Made by a program: the position numbers and the translations under genes
Notes under the pieces: model-generated
Told to the model about the DNA's origin: nothing
Seen by the model: the letters and a program-made list of their open reading frames with translations, nothing else
The model's database searches: none
Origin: Pempheris klunzingeri
Taxonomy: Eukaryota; Chordata; Actinopteri; Acropomatiformes; Pempheridae
Length of the DNA: 64,000 nt
Assembly (NCBI RefSeq): GCF_042242105.1
Contig: NC_092031.1
Coordinates: 18,457,662 to 18,521,661 of the forward strand
Reading direction: 5' to 3'
Shown here: in pieces, positions 40,239-51,382 of the stretch
How positions within the stretch are numbered: position 1 is the first letter of the stretch
Layout of the letters: the number at the start of each line of letters is the position of its first letter

Positions 40239-41722
40239 CTTGCTGTGACTATCGTACGGCCATGTTCCCAGAGTAACTCTGGAAAGAACAGTGTTGCCGC
40301 GACTGATGAAATGATGCTTGCAACTACAAAAAAACCCAAGTTATAATAAAGAGGAAATTTCCTTTAGAATAAAACTGTCTAGCTTGTAGGGTCACAAGTG
40401 ACAGTTATTGGATAATGGTGAAAGCTCAAGCATAGTGTGACAGGGGCACGAGTAAAGAAAGCAAAGTTGTTAAGTCGTAAACAGCAGCAACTATCTAAAG
40501 TTTCTTCAGACAAAGTGAGACACAACCTTTGAGTCTTCTGAACTGAGCAGAGGTGTGTCTATGAATTGAACTATTAGAATGTATTATCCCTTCCTTCAAA
40601 AGTGACAGTATAACTTGAAAGTGTTGGGCTCTGAGAAACAGGCCGCGCGATGCACCAGGAGGCAACAGGCAGCGATTCATTGTTTGAAAGAATGAAGCTG
40701 TTCATACTGAAGACGACAACAGAGCCCGATCAGAGCTGCATTGTTCTCTGTGCCACACATACAAATCCCCATCGAGGCAATTCGCACACATCAACCGGAA
40801 TTTATGATCAATTACTATTAGGAAAGTGAAGCAGCTGAGTGACTTCCTTGTGGAGTCCCTATTGGTTTGAATAAATAGCCAGAATGAGGAAACAGGGAAA
40901 TGTTTTCTGTTTCACCATCAGTCATTTCATTGTGCCCACCCCCTCTGATCAGCCTACATATGGCACAGTGGAGGAGAAACGGGTTAGACCTCCAGTTTCC
41001 TTGTGTGTAATTCAGCCTGTGTGAGGTAAGAGGTGAAGTCCCCGATGAGCGACTGCGACACTGGCAGGAAAATATTATCAGCCATATAATCTGCATGACA
41101 GATCTGCAGTTAGACAGCGGACTTGTTTTCTGGCTATATTTTTTTCAATTCAAGTCTGACAAGTCGAGATTGTTTTGTCAAACTATTATTTCCAGTCACA
41201 CCTGTAGTTATAGTTTGGGGTTTACACGTCAGCGGTATTGTTTAAAATAATGTGCATCTCACTGCTGTTTGCTGCTCCAAATGAACTGTTGTGCTATGTT
41301 CCTGCCATCTTTGACTATAATGTTTATTGTGTAACTGTGAAACAGCTTTACTCACTCACATCTTTACCACAGAACATTCATTTCGTTATGATTTCATGTC
41401 GGAAAAAAACAAATGCTGAAAGAAAGCCGCCCACCTCTGAGCCGAGGTCTGTCTGAGTTTTTCCTTGTCATTGTTTCCTAATGCTTTGTTCATGTGGGGA
41501 TTCTAGAAACCCTAATTCTGAATTCTTCAATATGTGAATTGGTTGAACGAGTTGAGCTTGGTCTTGGCCTGCTCTATATGTATATTGAGATAAAGTTTGT
41601 TATGAATTAGAAATAAGGATTGGTTGACTGATTGACTGTTATTACTTTTTCTCAATTATCAATATCAGGATCTGCCTTAACAAAAATCAAGAAAAATCAA
41701 GTGTCTGTTGAGTCCTCATTGG

Positions 41723-41888
41723 TAACATAACATAACATAACATAACATAACATAACATAACATAACATAACATAACATAACATAACATAACATAACATAA
41801 CATAACATAACATAACATAACATAACATAACATAACATAACATAACATAACATAACATAACATAACATAACATAACATAACATAACAT
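41723..41888. repeat. (CATAA)n pentanucleotide array
   Basis: About 33 nearly perfect copies of CATAA over 166 bases. On the minus strand it produces apparent open frames of repeated Met-Leu-Cys-Tyr-Val, which are not genes. Confidence 0.98.
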
Positions 41889-41975
41889 GAGTTAATATCA
41901 AGCTATATGAAGCTCAATTAGCTTAGCTTAGCAATGACTGGAAATAGGTGGAAACAGTTAGCCTACAGGACAGTC
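41889..41975 (+). repeat. dispersed teleost repeat, partial copy 3
   Basis: Contains AGCTTAGCTTAGCAATGACTGG and AAATAGGTGGAAACAGTTAGCC, the middle block of the repeat seen at 25201 and 39578. It abuts the CATAA array. Confidence 0.45.
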
Positions 41976-44183
41976 AGTAAAAATCAAAACTAAAATCAAA
42001 ACCGTGACTTCCCCAGAGCACAGAGGAGGTGAAACTTGCCTCAGTTAACATCTCAATAGAGATGAATCATCTTTATTGGTTATTTTTAGGAGGTTTCACT
42101 TGAGTGCAGAGAACAGTGGAGAATGACAGGAAGGTGGTTTAGTGGTGAGAATCCAGACCTGAGCCCATAACACCGCAAACACCCCCCCCAGGCATGGGCT
42201 CACATCAAAGTGAGGAGAATCTGCCTGTGATGGGTCAGAGCAACATCAGATAAGCGTGTTGTTGTCGCTTAATTTAGCCGAGCTTAAGGGCTGAGCCCGT
42301 ATCTAGTTCTGCATCAGGGCTTGATAAAAAAGTGTCCGAGCACCCAGCGGAGGGACAGCCGGTGTTAGAGAGCAGACGATGATATCCTCTGTCTTATCGT
42401 GCGTACCGAGTCTATCGCAGCTCTAACTGTTGGCTTTATCCTCCATTCATCTGGTCTGATCATTCTGTCTGACCGGCACACACGTAAAAAACTCAAGAGC
42501 CCACATAACATCTTTGTCTGGAGCTTACAATAGATAAACTGGAAACACTTCCCACTGAGGAAGACCATGAGATACAGCTGAAAACTCTAGAAAAAGCTTG
42601 AAGCTGGACCTTTTTTTTTTTTTGTTGTAAATTAAACTACAGGAGTCTATTTGATTTCTAACCTGACTGACGATGGATTTTAAAGCAGATATCGGACTTC
42701 TGATTTAAACAAAACAACTTTTCCATAACATATATGAACATTTTAATAAGAACGCCTGCTTCTGTTTTGAGTTGAGAGCACAACAGTAACTGAGCAGCAC
42801 ATTCTGCAGCTGATAAAACCAACTATGTACTGGCGCTACTGATCCAAACTGACCTGAGACAGCAGATACTTGTCCCTTATTGGCCGACGTGTGTGCCAAT
42901 ACTGTAAGGTACTGGAATGGAATGTGATTCCGTGTTATGTTTGCGTGTCTGTCTAACATTGTTTTGTGTTAATGCTTTGTACACGTCCTGCTCCAAACGG
43001 CGCTGCCACATTCCTCTAAGCTCTTCACCCAATCAGCTGCTATGTGTTTTCTTATCTCTGCGTGTTACTGTTGTTTTCATCTGGCCAAGGCTCAGCAGTT
43101 GAAAATGATCCTTTTGGCTGACTCTGGTACTCTTACAGTGATGCTGATCAGTGCGCGCTGCCCCTGCAAAATCAGTAAAATCGATGAAAATGAAACTGAA
43201 ATAGCACAACATCTGAAACAAGCTATTCACCTCTACTACAAATGTGCTGTTTAGTCCGACCGATGGTCCAAAACCCAAAGACGTTGAAGTTATATTCACT
43301 CATTTTATTATGCTTTGCCATTCAAATCACTGAAAGAAATAACTTGATGAATGAATGGATGATACATTTCTGATTCCTCTGGACAAGCTCACTTTTCTTA
43401 TATCCTCTGACAGGTCAGAGTCCAGTTCAGCATGTCACTCAGAACTTAGTGAAACCAAGAGTCCTGTCCTGTCCTTAGAGATCAGTCCCTCTGCTCCCTG
43501 CACCGCCCGGCCGCCCCGCCCGCCAGCTCCACTCCCAAAACTGGTCTTAAGAGGAGATAAGAGAGGCTGCTGCTACAGGTTTGTGTCCACACACCTCCAG
43601 ATCAGCGTTGCTCTGGAGTCACTGGGCCACAAATCATGCTGCTGTTTCTGCGTTCTCACATTCGGTGCGAAGACGTGATATAAAAAATGGCAGCACTGGT
43701 GCCATAGCTGGGGAGGCTGGCGTCGTGCCTGTCCTCCTTGGATACCAGCTGATTATAGCAAACTGCCAGAACGCTGGGTGGTGTCACCGAAACAACCACA
43801 GGCTCCAAATACCCCATTGACACAGCGGAAACACGCCACGGAAACACGCCACATTAAGACATAAACAACAGACAGACATCAGTTTCAAAAAGTTCTTTTC
43901 CAAGTGTGTGAACTCTCTGAGGCTGGGTGGGGGTGGGAGAGGCTGGCCACGAAGGGGGGAGAGCAGCACATCCTGTGCATCCACACGCACACACAGAGGA
44001 GACCTGAGTATTTGAGTGGAATGTGAGTGGAATGAGGAAGTGTGTTCATCCAGCCAGGGAGCTGGCTGCTGGGAAGGTTGGAGTTAATCTGATAAGCGCA
44101 GCACGGGGAAACGATTGACTACTAGTGCATCTGTCAATGCTGCCTTTATCCTCAAGTGTGGAGGTGTCTGAAGCCTCTTGTCA

Positions 44184-44185
<2 letters not shown>

Positions 44186-44219
<34 letters not shown>

Positions 44220-44246
44220 GGAGTGTGTGTGTGTGTGTGTGTGTGG
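44186..44246. repeat. TG microsatellite, interrupted
   Basis: About 29 TG units with short interruptions near 44215-44223. Confidence 0.95.
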
Positions 44247-44332
44247 ATAGAAAATAAATTTTTTTAAATGTGATTTCCTGAGGACCAAAATTATAAAAGT
44301 CAGAAAGTCACTTTAGCAACTTTACATCCAAC

Positions 44333-44463
44333 TAACACCCACTTCAGCCTAGAATTAAGATCCACTTCAGCCTAGAATTAACACCCACTTCAGCCTAGAA
44401 TTAACACCCACTTCAGCCTAGAATTAAGATCCACTTCAGGGTAGAATTAAGATCCACTTCGGG
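44333..44463. repeat. 23-bp tandem array beside the SH3 exon
   Basis: About 5.5 copies of a 23-bp unit with core CCACTTCAGCCTAGAATTAA. Two variants, with ACACC or AGATC at the junction, occur in mixed order. The array ends 37 bases from the gas7 exon 1 splice donor. Confidence 0.93.
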
Positions 44464-44499
44464 ACTAAGTAGAAACGGTGTGCTATCCACAAGCCTTAC

Positions 44500-44679
44500 C
44501 TCCAGGACCTGGACGTAACTGGAGGGGAACCATCCTCGGGCTCCATCCCTCTCTCCCTCCCACCAGCCTCCGGGCAGAGCCTGCACCACCTTGATAACGT
44601 CCCCGGCCTCGAAGCTCAGTCCCTGCTGGTGCTGCTCCCCGCTGAACGGGTACAAACTTCTGCAGTACGATCCGGACAT
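44500..44679 (-). CDS. gas7: gas7 coding exon 1: start codon and SH3 domain
   Basis: Sixty codons starting MSGSYCRSLYPFSGEQ. The whole exon is one SH3 domain: the LYPF variant of the ALYDY motif, an acidic RT-loop region, GGWWEGE with the ligand-binding Trp pair, and the GWFPSSYV end motif. Human GAS7 isoforms with SH3 begin MSGARCRTLYPFSGE, so the start is well supported. The exon ends in phase 0 at a GTAAGG donor. A 23-bp tandem array begins a few dozen bases downstream in the intron. Confidence 0.97.
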
Positions 44680-44990
44680 CGCAACTTCTCGCAGGTGATG
44701 GTGGAAGAAAAAGCAAAGTAATTTTTTTTTTGACCCCGTTGAATCAGGTGAAAGTTCGGGGCTCGTATGTGCTCACGGCTCAGCGGAGTGAGAGTGGGCT
44801 GAAGTCTGCGGACAGGTTCTCCTCCTCAGCGCTCCGCTCCGCTCCTGCAGCCTGCAGACCGACAGCCTCCCACCATCTGAGGCGGCCCCAGCAGCGTCAA
44901 GCCGCGCGGAGCGAGACGGACGGAAGCCGGAAGTGTAATGAGTCTGACGTCAAAGTAAAAGTGTGAAGTAGACGAGCTATCTCCATGGCG
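44680..44990 (-). promoter_or_regulatory. gas7 5' UTR and GC-rich promoter-like region
   Basis: This block lies directly upstream of the gas7 start codon. It is much richer in G+C and CpG than its surroundings, especially 44810-44940. It contains an ETS-type core CCGGAAGT near 44930 and a CRE-like TGACGTCA near 44945. No TATA box is evident at a fitting distance, which suits a CpG-type promoter. The transcription start cannot be fixed from sequence alone. The T-run at 44721-44730 probably lies in the 5' UTR. Confidence 0.55.
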
Positions 44991-45696
44991 ACGGAGCAAA
45001 CTGCACCTGTTGAGGAAAACCCAACAGACTGTTTTTAATGTTTTTATTAACTTTAAAACTTCTTTCCAGGAGGCTACAAAACTGTGCTACTTCCAATTAC
45101 TATTACTATTACTACGAATAACACCAGGCCACAATTAAAATGTCCCCTATATGCTAGTTGATATATATTGATAAATGTGTAGTTTTAGCAAATTTTAAGT
45201 ATTTTACCATCTACTACTATGTGAATCACACTGTGATATGCTGCTACTATACAGAACCTACGATATTATAACTGAATTTACCATATCAAATATGCCAAAA
45301 TATACATACCATACCATGTACCACTCATACCAAATATAACTAATATACGTAGTAGTAGTTATATTTGGTATGTGTTTTATTCCCCAATATTCCTCTTTTT
45401 TACTTTTAATTTGAAAGCTTTTACCGGAAGTTGTTTCTATTAATGTGATGGACTTGACCAGTGAGTTTCGAACCTGCAACTCCCCCCAGAGCTTCTCCAC
45501 TTTTTTCATAAGCACATTTTATACAGTAATGAAGACGATGGTGACTTTAATTACTCACTTTTATGGCCATTTTATTTATTCTATTTCTTCTTTATTCATT
45601 TGTTTGTACAGTCATTGTTACGTGTTGTTTTGCTCTTTCACATGGGGCTCTGTAACTTTTCTTACTGCACATGGGAGGCCACAGTAAGACAGCGGT

Positions 45697-45729
45697 GATG
45701 ATGATGATGATGATGATGATGGTGATGGT
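45697..45729. repeat. GAT trinucleotide repeat
   Basis: About eleven GAT units, the last ones interrupted by GGT. Confidence 0.93.
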
Positions 45730-46814
45730 TAGGCTACTATTAATAGTGGATGTGGCAGTAGTAAAACTAAAGCATGAGAGAGCGCTGACAATAAATTAGT
45801 AAAAAATAAACTAAAATAAAACGATCACAGAATAAAGAGAGAAGTAAACACACTGTTATATCTAAAGTCTTTTTTTGTCATTCTATTTAACAGCTGAAGA
45901 CTTTCTGAAGGCACCTGATTACTTAAGTGCCAACCTCTCATTTCAAAAGCAGCTGCTGTCGTCAGAACCAAAGCTGACTTGAATATGAACATTTACCCAA
46001 ATTTACTGAAAAACACACGAAAGCTCGGTAGTTCCTCTTTATGTTGTGACACATCAGATTGTTTTTGGCCTCCAGATATCACACGGACGCTGCGAGACAT
46101 GGGGAAAGGTTTCTTCATGTTTTATATTTGGAACCATTAGAGCCCATCTGCTGGCATAAAGCCAACGGCAATCACTACATGTTGGTGGAGCAGATCAACA
46201 AACACCATGAATGCCACCATCACCACTTTTCCATCAAAAGGTTTGCATGCGAGATGCAGTTATGACGTGGAAACTGACTGCTCACATGTAGTCAGAACAG
46301 AAAAGGAATGGATGTTTTTTTTTTACCACATGCTGAACAGAAAAGGGAGTAAAGTGGACAAAGCACGGATAGATAGATAGATCCTATCTATTCTATTCTG
46401 TTCTAGCCTATAGAACAATCTGCTCATGATTAGACTGGGGAGCAAAAGTGCTGACTAATCAAGAGGCCAAACTAAAAGCTGATGAGGCTCACAGCTCTCT
46501 GCTGCAGACTGCAGGTTACTGAGAGGAAATGTTGAGTTGAAGTTGTGTGAGGCCATTATGAGGCCAGACACAGAATATAAATATACAGACGCACACAAGG
46601 AGACAATAAAACAAAAGCTGAGTGGATGAAGCCCCAAACATCTGCAGGGCGCTTCCTTTTACTTCAGTTTGAAGGATTTTCCATATTGTGATGGTTGAAA
46701 GACAACTAAAAATATTATGCTGTGAGTTCCTGAATACTCTGTGTTGTGTGTTTTACAGAATAAAAAACTAAAATGAGATATAACAAATACACATACCCAT
46801 ATGGCACTATCAAC

Positions 46815-47100
46815 ACCCATTTATAGGTCCCATATTGTGCTCATTTTCAAGTTCATGCTTGTATTTGGAGGTCCTACTAGAGCAGGTTTACACGGCTTAT
46901 TATTCAAAAAAACACATTATTTTTCTTCTGCAGCTGTTGTCAGCATTTGTTTTAGAAGAACAGAACAATCTGCTGTTTTGCTCTCGCTTTTGGCATTTTC
47001 ATGTAACCAGGAGCTGGTGTTAGTGAGAAACATCTCTGTAGCTCCTGGTTATTCATAATCATTAAAACAGCCACATGCTGAATTAAAAGTGTCATAGTGT
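46815..47100 (+). repeat. dispersed teleost repeat (GTCCCATATTGTGCTCATTTTC type)
   Basis: Contains GTCCCATATTGTGCTCATTT, then CAAGTTCATGCTTGTATTTG, GGAGGTCCTACTAGAGCAGG, and further on TAACCAGGAGCTGG. I recognise this order of motifs as a frequent teleost interspersed element. Family and ends are uncertain. It stops just short of the inverted duplication. Confidence 0.55.
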
Positions 47101-47759
47101 ATGGCCCAGGATCATTTAAATGACTGTTTCCTGTATCTCTTCATGAGTTTGACCTCATATCTTCTGTATATTTATGTGCACAGTAGGCAGCAGTAACTCT
47201 AGGGAAGGCTTGGCCTTCTCTTTTGGTAACTTGATTGGATATAAGATGATGTTGTTATCAGTAACACTGTGATTTGAGTTATTTAATGCGTTCAGTTTGA
47301 GATGATCTGATTTAAATGATGCACCTGGAGACAAAGCAGCATCGGAATCCTCCAGGTCCATTTGTGTCTGTTCACACACAGACCTCCCCACAATCATAAC
47401 CACATGTTGATCTTTTCCTCCATTATGAAATGCTTGTAGTCATCACACAGCAGCAGCAGCATCGATACGCACGTCACTAAATACAGAAAAGTGCTGTGTG
47501 CATTTTAGGCACGTGGCACAGCCGCGGTTAGTGCATTAATCACTGAAATATTTCTACAGGACAGGATCAGACAGCACGGACTGACTGACTGACTGTCAGG
47601 GGTTTTGCTGTTAAACATGTTCCAAATGTTTTCCTCCAATAAAGCATTTGGAAGATGGAAGTTGTCCTCAGGATGAGACCAACCCCATCACAGCTGGACA
47701 TAGAAAAAGAGATGTGTGTATATAAGGGAGGAGGAAGAACCCCACCACCACCCCAGACC

Positions 47760-47960
47760 TCCACCCACAGAGCAGAACCTCTGCTATACCTGACTGGAGA
47801 TCAGCCGCCTTAGGCAGCAGTTCTCCAGCAGATGGCAGCAGACTTGGCCTCTGCCGAAGCAGCTATCCTCCAGCTAGAAGGGAGCAGTCTGACTTCTGTG
47901 CTCTACATGACTGGAGGTCACCTGCTGGGTGCAGGAGTGCCCAGTGTGCTGAAGATGCAG
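47760..47960. repeat. minisatellite of about 125 bp, left arm
   Basis: Contains GGTCACCTGCTGGGTGCAGG, CTCCAGCTAGAAGG and GCAGCAGACTT.GCCTCTG blocks, one unit plus a partial unit. The same unit is tandemly repeated in the right arm. Confidence 0.75.
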
Positions 47961-48168
47961 CACACTGGGCCTCTCTGCAGTAGCAGCTGATCTGATCAGC
48001 CTGGAGCAGAAGCTCAGACCGGCAAGCTCAGAACCTTAGAGCCGTCCAGCTTTCTCCTCTGTGGGAGGAGGTCTGAAGCTGGAAGCTCACCGTGGGTCCT
48101 ATTTACAAACTTCTGTCCCCACACTGGACATGTCATCAGTGAGGTCACCTGCTCTGACGACATGATGT

Positions 48169-48807
48169 CACATACAGTATTATGACACACACAGTATGAT
48201 GTCACATACAGTACTTTATTGTGTATTTGATATTCAGAATCAGAATCAGAATCAGAATTACTTTAATATTACACACAGCTCCAAAAGAATAAGAATAAGA
48301 ATACACTTCAAACACAAAGTAAAATATAAATATATAAAAGTATGAATTAAAAAAAAAAAAAAAAGATGTATTAAAAATCATTATTACAAATTATTACACA
48401 GGGGTAAATTACTGCACCAGGTGAGTCCAGAGTCTTATAATAATAATAACAATAATACCACTACTAATAATACTAATAATAATACTACTAATAAAAATAT
48501 ATAACAACATGCACAATCATAGTAAGGTGCTGTACTATATAATACCAATAATACTACTACCACTACTACTACTACCAACAATAATATATAACAACATGTA
48601 CACTCAGAGTGAGAAGATGTATTATATAATACTAATAATACTACCACTACTACTACTACCACCAACAATAACACATAACAACATGTACACAGAGTGAGTC
48701 GCTGTACCATATTATAATAATAATAATAATGATACAAATAATACCACTACTACTAATAATAATATATAACAACGTGTACCTTCTGAGTGAGGAGATGTGT
48801 TATATAA

Positions 48808-48840
<33 letters not shown>

Positions 48841-49045
48841 TATTACCAACAATAATATATAACAACATGTACACTCAGAATGAGGAGATGTATTATATAA
48901 ATTATAATAATAATAATGATATAATATATACAACAACATGTACACTCAGAGTGAGGAGTTGTATAGATTAATGGCCACAGGCAGGAATGATTTCCTGTGG
49001 CGCTCTGTAGTGCATCGTGGTACAATTAGTCTGGCACTGAAAGAA
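48169..49045 (-). mobile_element. LINE 3' fragment, left arm (tail kept, RT lost)
   Basis: On the minus strand it preserves the end of a LINE open frame (around 48966-49045, ending in a peptide like FLPVAINLYNSSL). An expanded TAG/TAA triplet region follows, then a 3' UTR ending in (TTCTGA)n at about 48235-48260. The hexanucleotide tail is typical of CR1/L2/Rex-type fish LINEs. The reverse-transcriptase segment found in the right arm is deleted at the junction near 49045. Confidence 0.75.
48430..48960. repeat. triplet-rich minisatellite in LINE 3' region, left arm
   Basis: Five to six imperfect units of 75-110 bases. Each carries a TAATA/TACTAC triplet run followed by TATAACAACATGTACACTCAG or a close variant. 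The open frames of poly-Val/Leu/Tyr seen here on both strands are by-products. Confidence 0.9.
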
Positions 49046-49573
49046 CGGCTCTGGTCCTTCCTATAAAGGGCATCAATGTTTAATTCAATTGTTTAATGTG
49101 GTTTGGATGTTTTTATTCCTACCCTTTGGAGGTGGGTAGTCACCTCTCCTGGTTAAACCTCAGGCTCACTTTGGCTTCTTTAAGACTTCAGGTCTTCCAA
49201 ATGATTAAAAATGTACACTTAAGAAGAAGAAATGAACTGAAACAGGTTCAGTCACCACCTTATAATTAAAACAGTTATTAAAACAATATTCCAGTTACTA
49301 CCAAACAACATAGCATAACAATATTCAGATAGTAATATTTCAAAATGTAAAATAAATGTATTATTATATATTTGATCTATCTTTCAGATAATGGAAGAAT
49401 TGCATGAAATCAGGTCACATCTTTGTAATTCTGTTTTTAACCAAAATTAAACATAAATGTCAGGAATGAACTATTTTTAAAATCAATTTGTTGGCGGTGA
49501 CATGATGAAGACCAGCATGCAGTAACTTTCTCGTGGCCTCTTTTACATCCTGACAGTTGAGAAATCTACTTTT

Positions 49574-51382
49574 TTAACCCTAGAACACTAACATTAAAAT
49601 TAGTAACACCATCACTAAAGCCGGGTATATTTTACCCGATATAATATCCCGGATAAAATACAGTTTTCATCAATTTATGTAAAAGTACAACATTGTATGC
49701 CAAATTGTAGTACTCTTCTTTAATTTCCCAATATACAATATCACATGAAATAAAAAAAGGTACCATGGGGGACCCTTTAAAAAGGCAGCAAAATTATTGA
49801 AAAATCAGGTAATTTCCAAACAAAAAAAATAATGGAGCTGGGAACTTGTTCTTCGGTCCACCCATTCCTGGGACATGTGAGCCTTGTCAGGTGAAGGCAC
49901 AGTCTTCCTGCATCACTGACAATTGTGGGAGAGATAGACAAAAAATGGCATTTTTGAGAGGGGAAAAATGACCACATTTTTTTGACTATATGAATTTCCT
50001 TGGAAATTACCATTAAGTGATGTTTATTCATAGCCATTATACTAATTAAGAATTACATGCAAATTCTGGGACAACTCTAACTTACCTTATGCCTTACAAG
50101 CAGTCAGTACAGGCAGGGTAGTAATGGCGAGGACGCACTGGTCGACGGCAGACATGACACCTGTGTCGTGTCTTCCTGTCCAAGCCTGTGGGGCACTCAG
50201 CACATCTCACTAAGGGACCTCCGCTTTCTGCTGCCACTGGTCCAACCTCGCCCGCAGGAGTGCCAGGTGTAGGGATGTTGCACACGCTGCAGATGAGGAT
50301 TCTGAGCTGACGTGACAGACTTGAAGAGGGGAGCCTCTGCTCTGCCCATGGCTTGATGAGTGCCATTGCCAAAGCCTGCCTCCTCTTCATTTGTGTGTCA
50401 CCTCTCTTCATGGCATTCTCCTTGTGTATGATCCATGAGTTTATCACACCAGCATTTATCATGACATCATTCATATACACACACAGTGTGCTATATGGTC
50501 ATGCCACAGCTACATGTTACTCTCTTGTTAGCATGCCAGAGTAACCAAGCCTGTGACAGGATGACAGCTGTGGATGAAATGGGGCAGAGAATGTGGCCGG
50601 CCTGAATGTTGTTTCCCTTGAAAAGTGCAAAGAGCGCCTGATTTAAACACATAAACACTAACATCGGGTAAATTCCACCCGTAAAATATGTTACTCTCTA
50701 TCACTAATGTCGGGTGAAAATCACCCGAATGTATGGCTCTTGAAAAAACCATAGATGGGAGGAGGGAAACAAACATACCATTAATAACATCAGTGAGCAG
50801 CCTGAAGCTACCCAAGGACCCATGCAACTCAGACTGTGAGGGAAAATTGTCCTTTCTCCTAGAGAAAATGTCTCCTTTCAGCCGTAAGCTGACGACACCC
50901 TAAATTATGCCATAGGTTAAAGTGTAGGTCACTTTACCCTCCACAGGTCTGAGTCCTGTCTCCATGTTAAGGCCTTATCTTGCCCTAATATGGCTTTCCG
51001 ACGGACAGACACTACAAGATATGCTGGAGCTCTCTGTACTAGTCAAGGTTGAGTTCTGTTTATTGTTGACAATACTGAGCAGACTAGCTGTCTTCGTATT
51101 GGTCTGTAATCTGGACAATATATACCTAATGGAAGCAGAGGATCCTCAGAATTGATGTTGGCACTGCTTGTATGAACTGCTGCTCTGCTGATGTCACTTC
51201 TCCTGATCAGTAAACTTTTCTACAACATAAGCCATCTGGGTCTCCCGTGTGTCTATGTGTCGGCCTCCATGATCCTTCATCAACCCCTCATCTTTCCACA
51301 ACAGACAGCAGCAACACAATGAAAATCACATGACAAGAATTGTGTGGGTGAAAATCACCCGACATTAGTGTTCTAGGGTTAA
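49574..51382 (-). mobile_element. piggyBac-like element with TTAA target duplication
   Basis: The element spans 49578-51378 (1801 bases) and is flanked by TTAA at 49574-49577 and 51379-51382. Its ends are perfect 14-bp inverted repeats CCCTAGAACACTAA, with the CCCT start characteristic of piggyBac. It contains the 3' part of a transposase frame on the minus strand (50480-50094) but no catalytic core, so it is internally deleted and non-autonomous. The right palindrome arm shows the empty site with a single TTAA at about 53829. Confidence 0.93.
50094..50480 (-). pseudogene. piggyBac-like transposase, C-terminal remnant
   Basis: About 128 codons ending at a natural stop. The first part (NDVMINAGVINSWIIHKENA, then KRRQALAMALIKPWAEQRL) resembles the end of the DDE domain in piggyBac-derived transposases. 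The tail is a cysteine/histidine-rich zinc domain with CAECPTGLDRKTRH, CHVCRRPVRPRHYYPACTDC, a CxxC..C..H..H..C pattern. The upstream catalytic Asp residues are absent because the element is deleted internally. The apparent start Met is therefore only an internal one. Confidence 0.85.

Larger units (their letters stand above)
25943..44499. other. gas7 intron 1
   Basis: 18.6 kb first intron. It contains a tRNA-Ile gene (26504-26597), a GA-rich tract (27511-27565), a hAT-like palindromic MITE (33402-33545), a PIF/Harbinger-like MITE (39840-40235), dispersed repeats, an AACAT-type array (41723-41888), a TG array (44186-44246) and a 23-bp tandem array (44333-44463). No protein-coding exon was recognised between 26.6 and 44.4 kb. 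Confidence 0.65.
1..44960 (-). other. gas7: gas7 gene (whole locus in window, 3' end missing)
   Basis: Growth arrest-specific 7 is a cytoplasmic adaptor of the F-BAR family that binds membranes and actin and promotes neurite-like outgrowth (family knowledge). Eleven coding exons are readable on the minus strand: 44679-44500, 25942-25825, 17065-16988, 16196-16108, 14483-14430, 11148-11059, 9282-9167, 8959-8885, 4322-4244, 1672-1544 and 890-767. All junctions are GT-AG and every phase joins correctly, giving 377 complete codons. Domain order is SH3 (residues 1-60), WW (about 78-109), a Ser/Pro/Lys linker, then F-BAR (from about 174). Human GAS7 with SH3 is about 476 residues, so roughly 100 C-terminal residues should lie left of position 1. 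Intron 1 is 18.6 kb. No lesion is visible. I cannot tell gas7a from gas7b. Confidence 0.96.
44991..47154. other. intergenic region between gas7 promoter and palindrome
   Basis: No gene recognised. It contains a GAT trinucleotide repeat (45697-45729) and a dispersed teleost repeat (about 46815-47100). The rest is AT-rich and featureless. Confidence 0.6.

Noticed and set aside
41687..41901. Three overlapping minus-strand open frames of repeated Met-Leu-Cys-Tyr-Val
   Set aside because: They are translations of the CATAA array, not genes.
48435..49025. Open frames rich in Val, Leu, Tyr and Ser on both strands, mirrored at 54671-55255
   Set aside because: They come from TAG/TAA-type triplet repeats in the LINE 3' region and occur in every frame.
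50528..50827. 99-residue minus-strand frame inside the piggyBac-like element
   Set aside because: No transposase motif; it spans the internal palindromes and lies where the catalytic core would be if intact, so it is chance.
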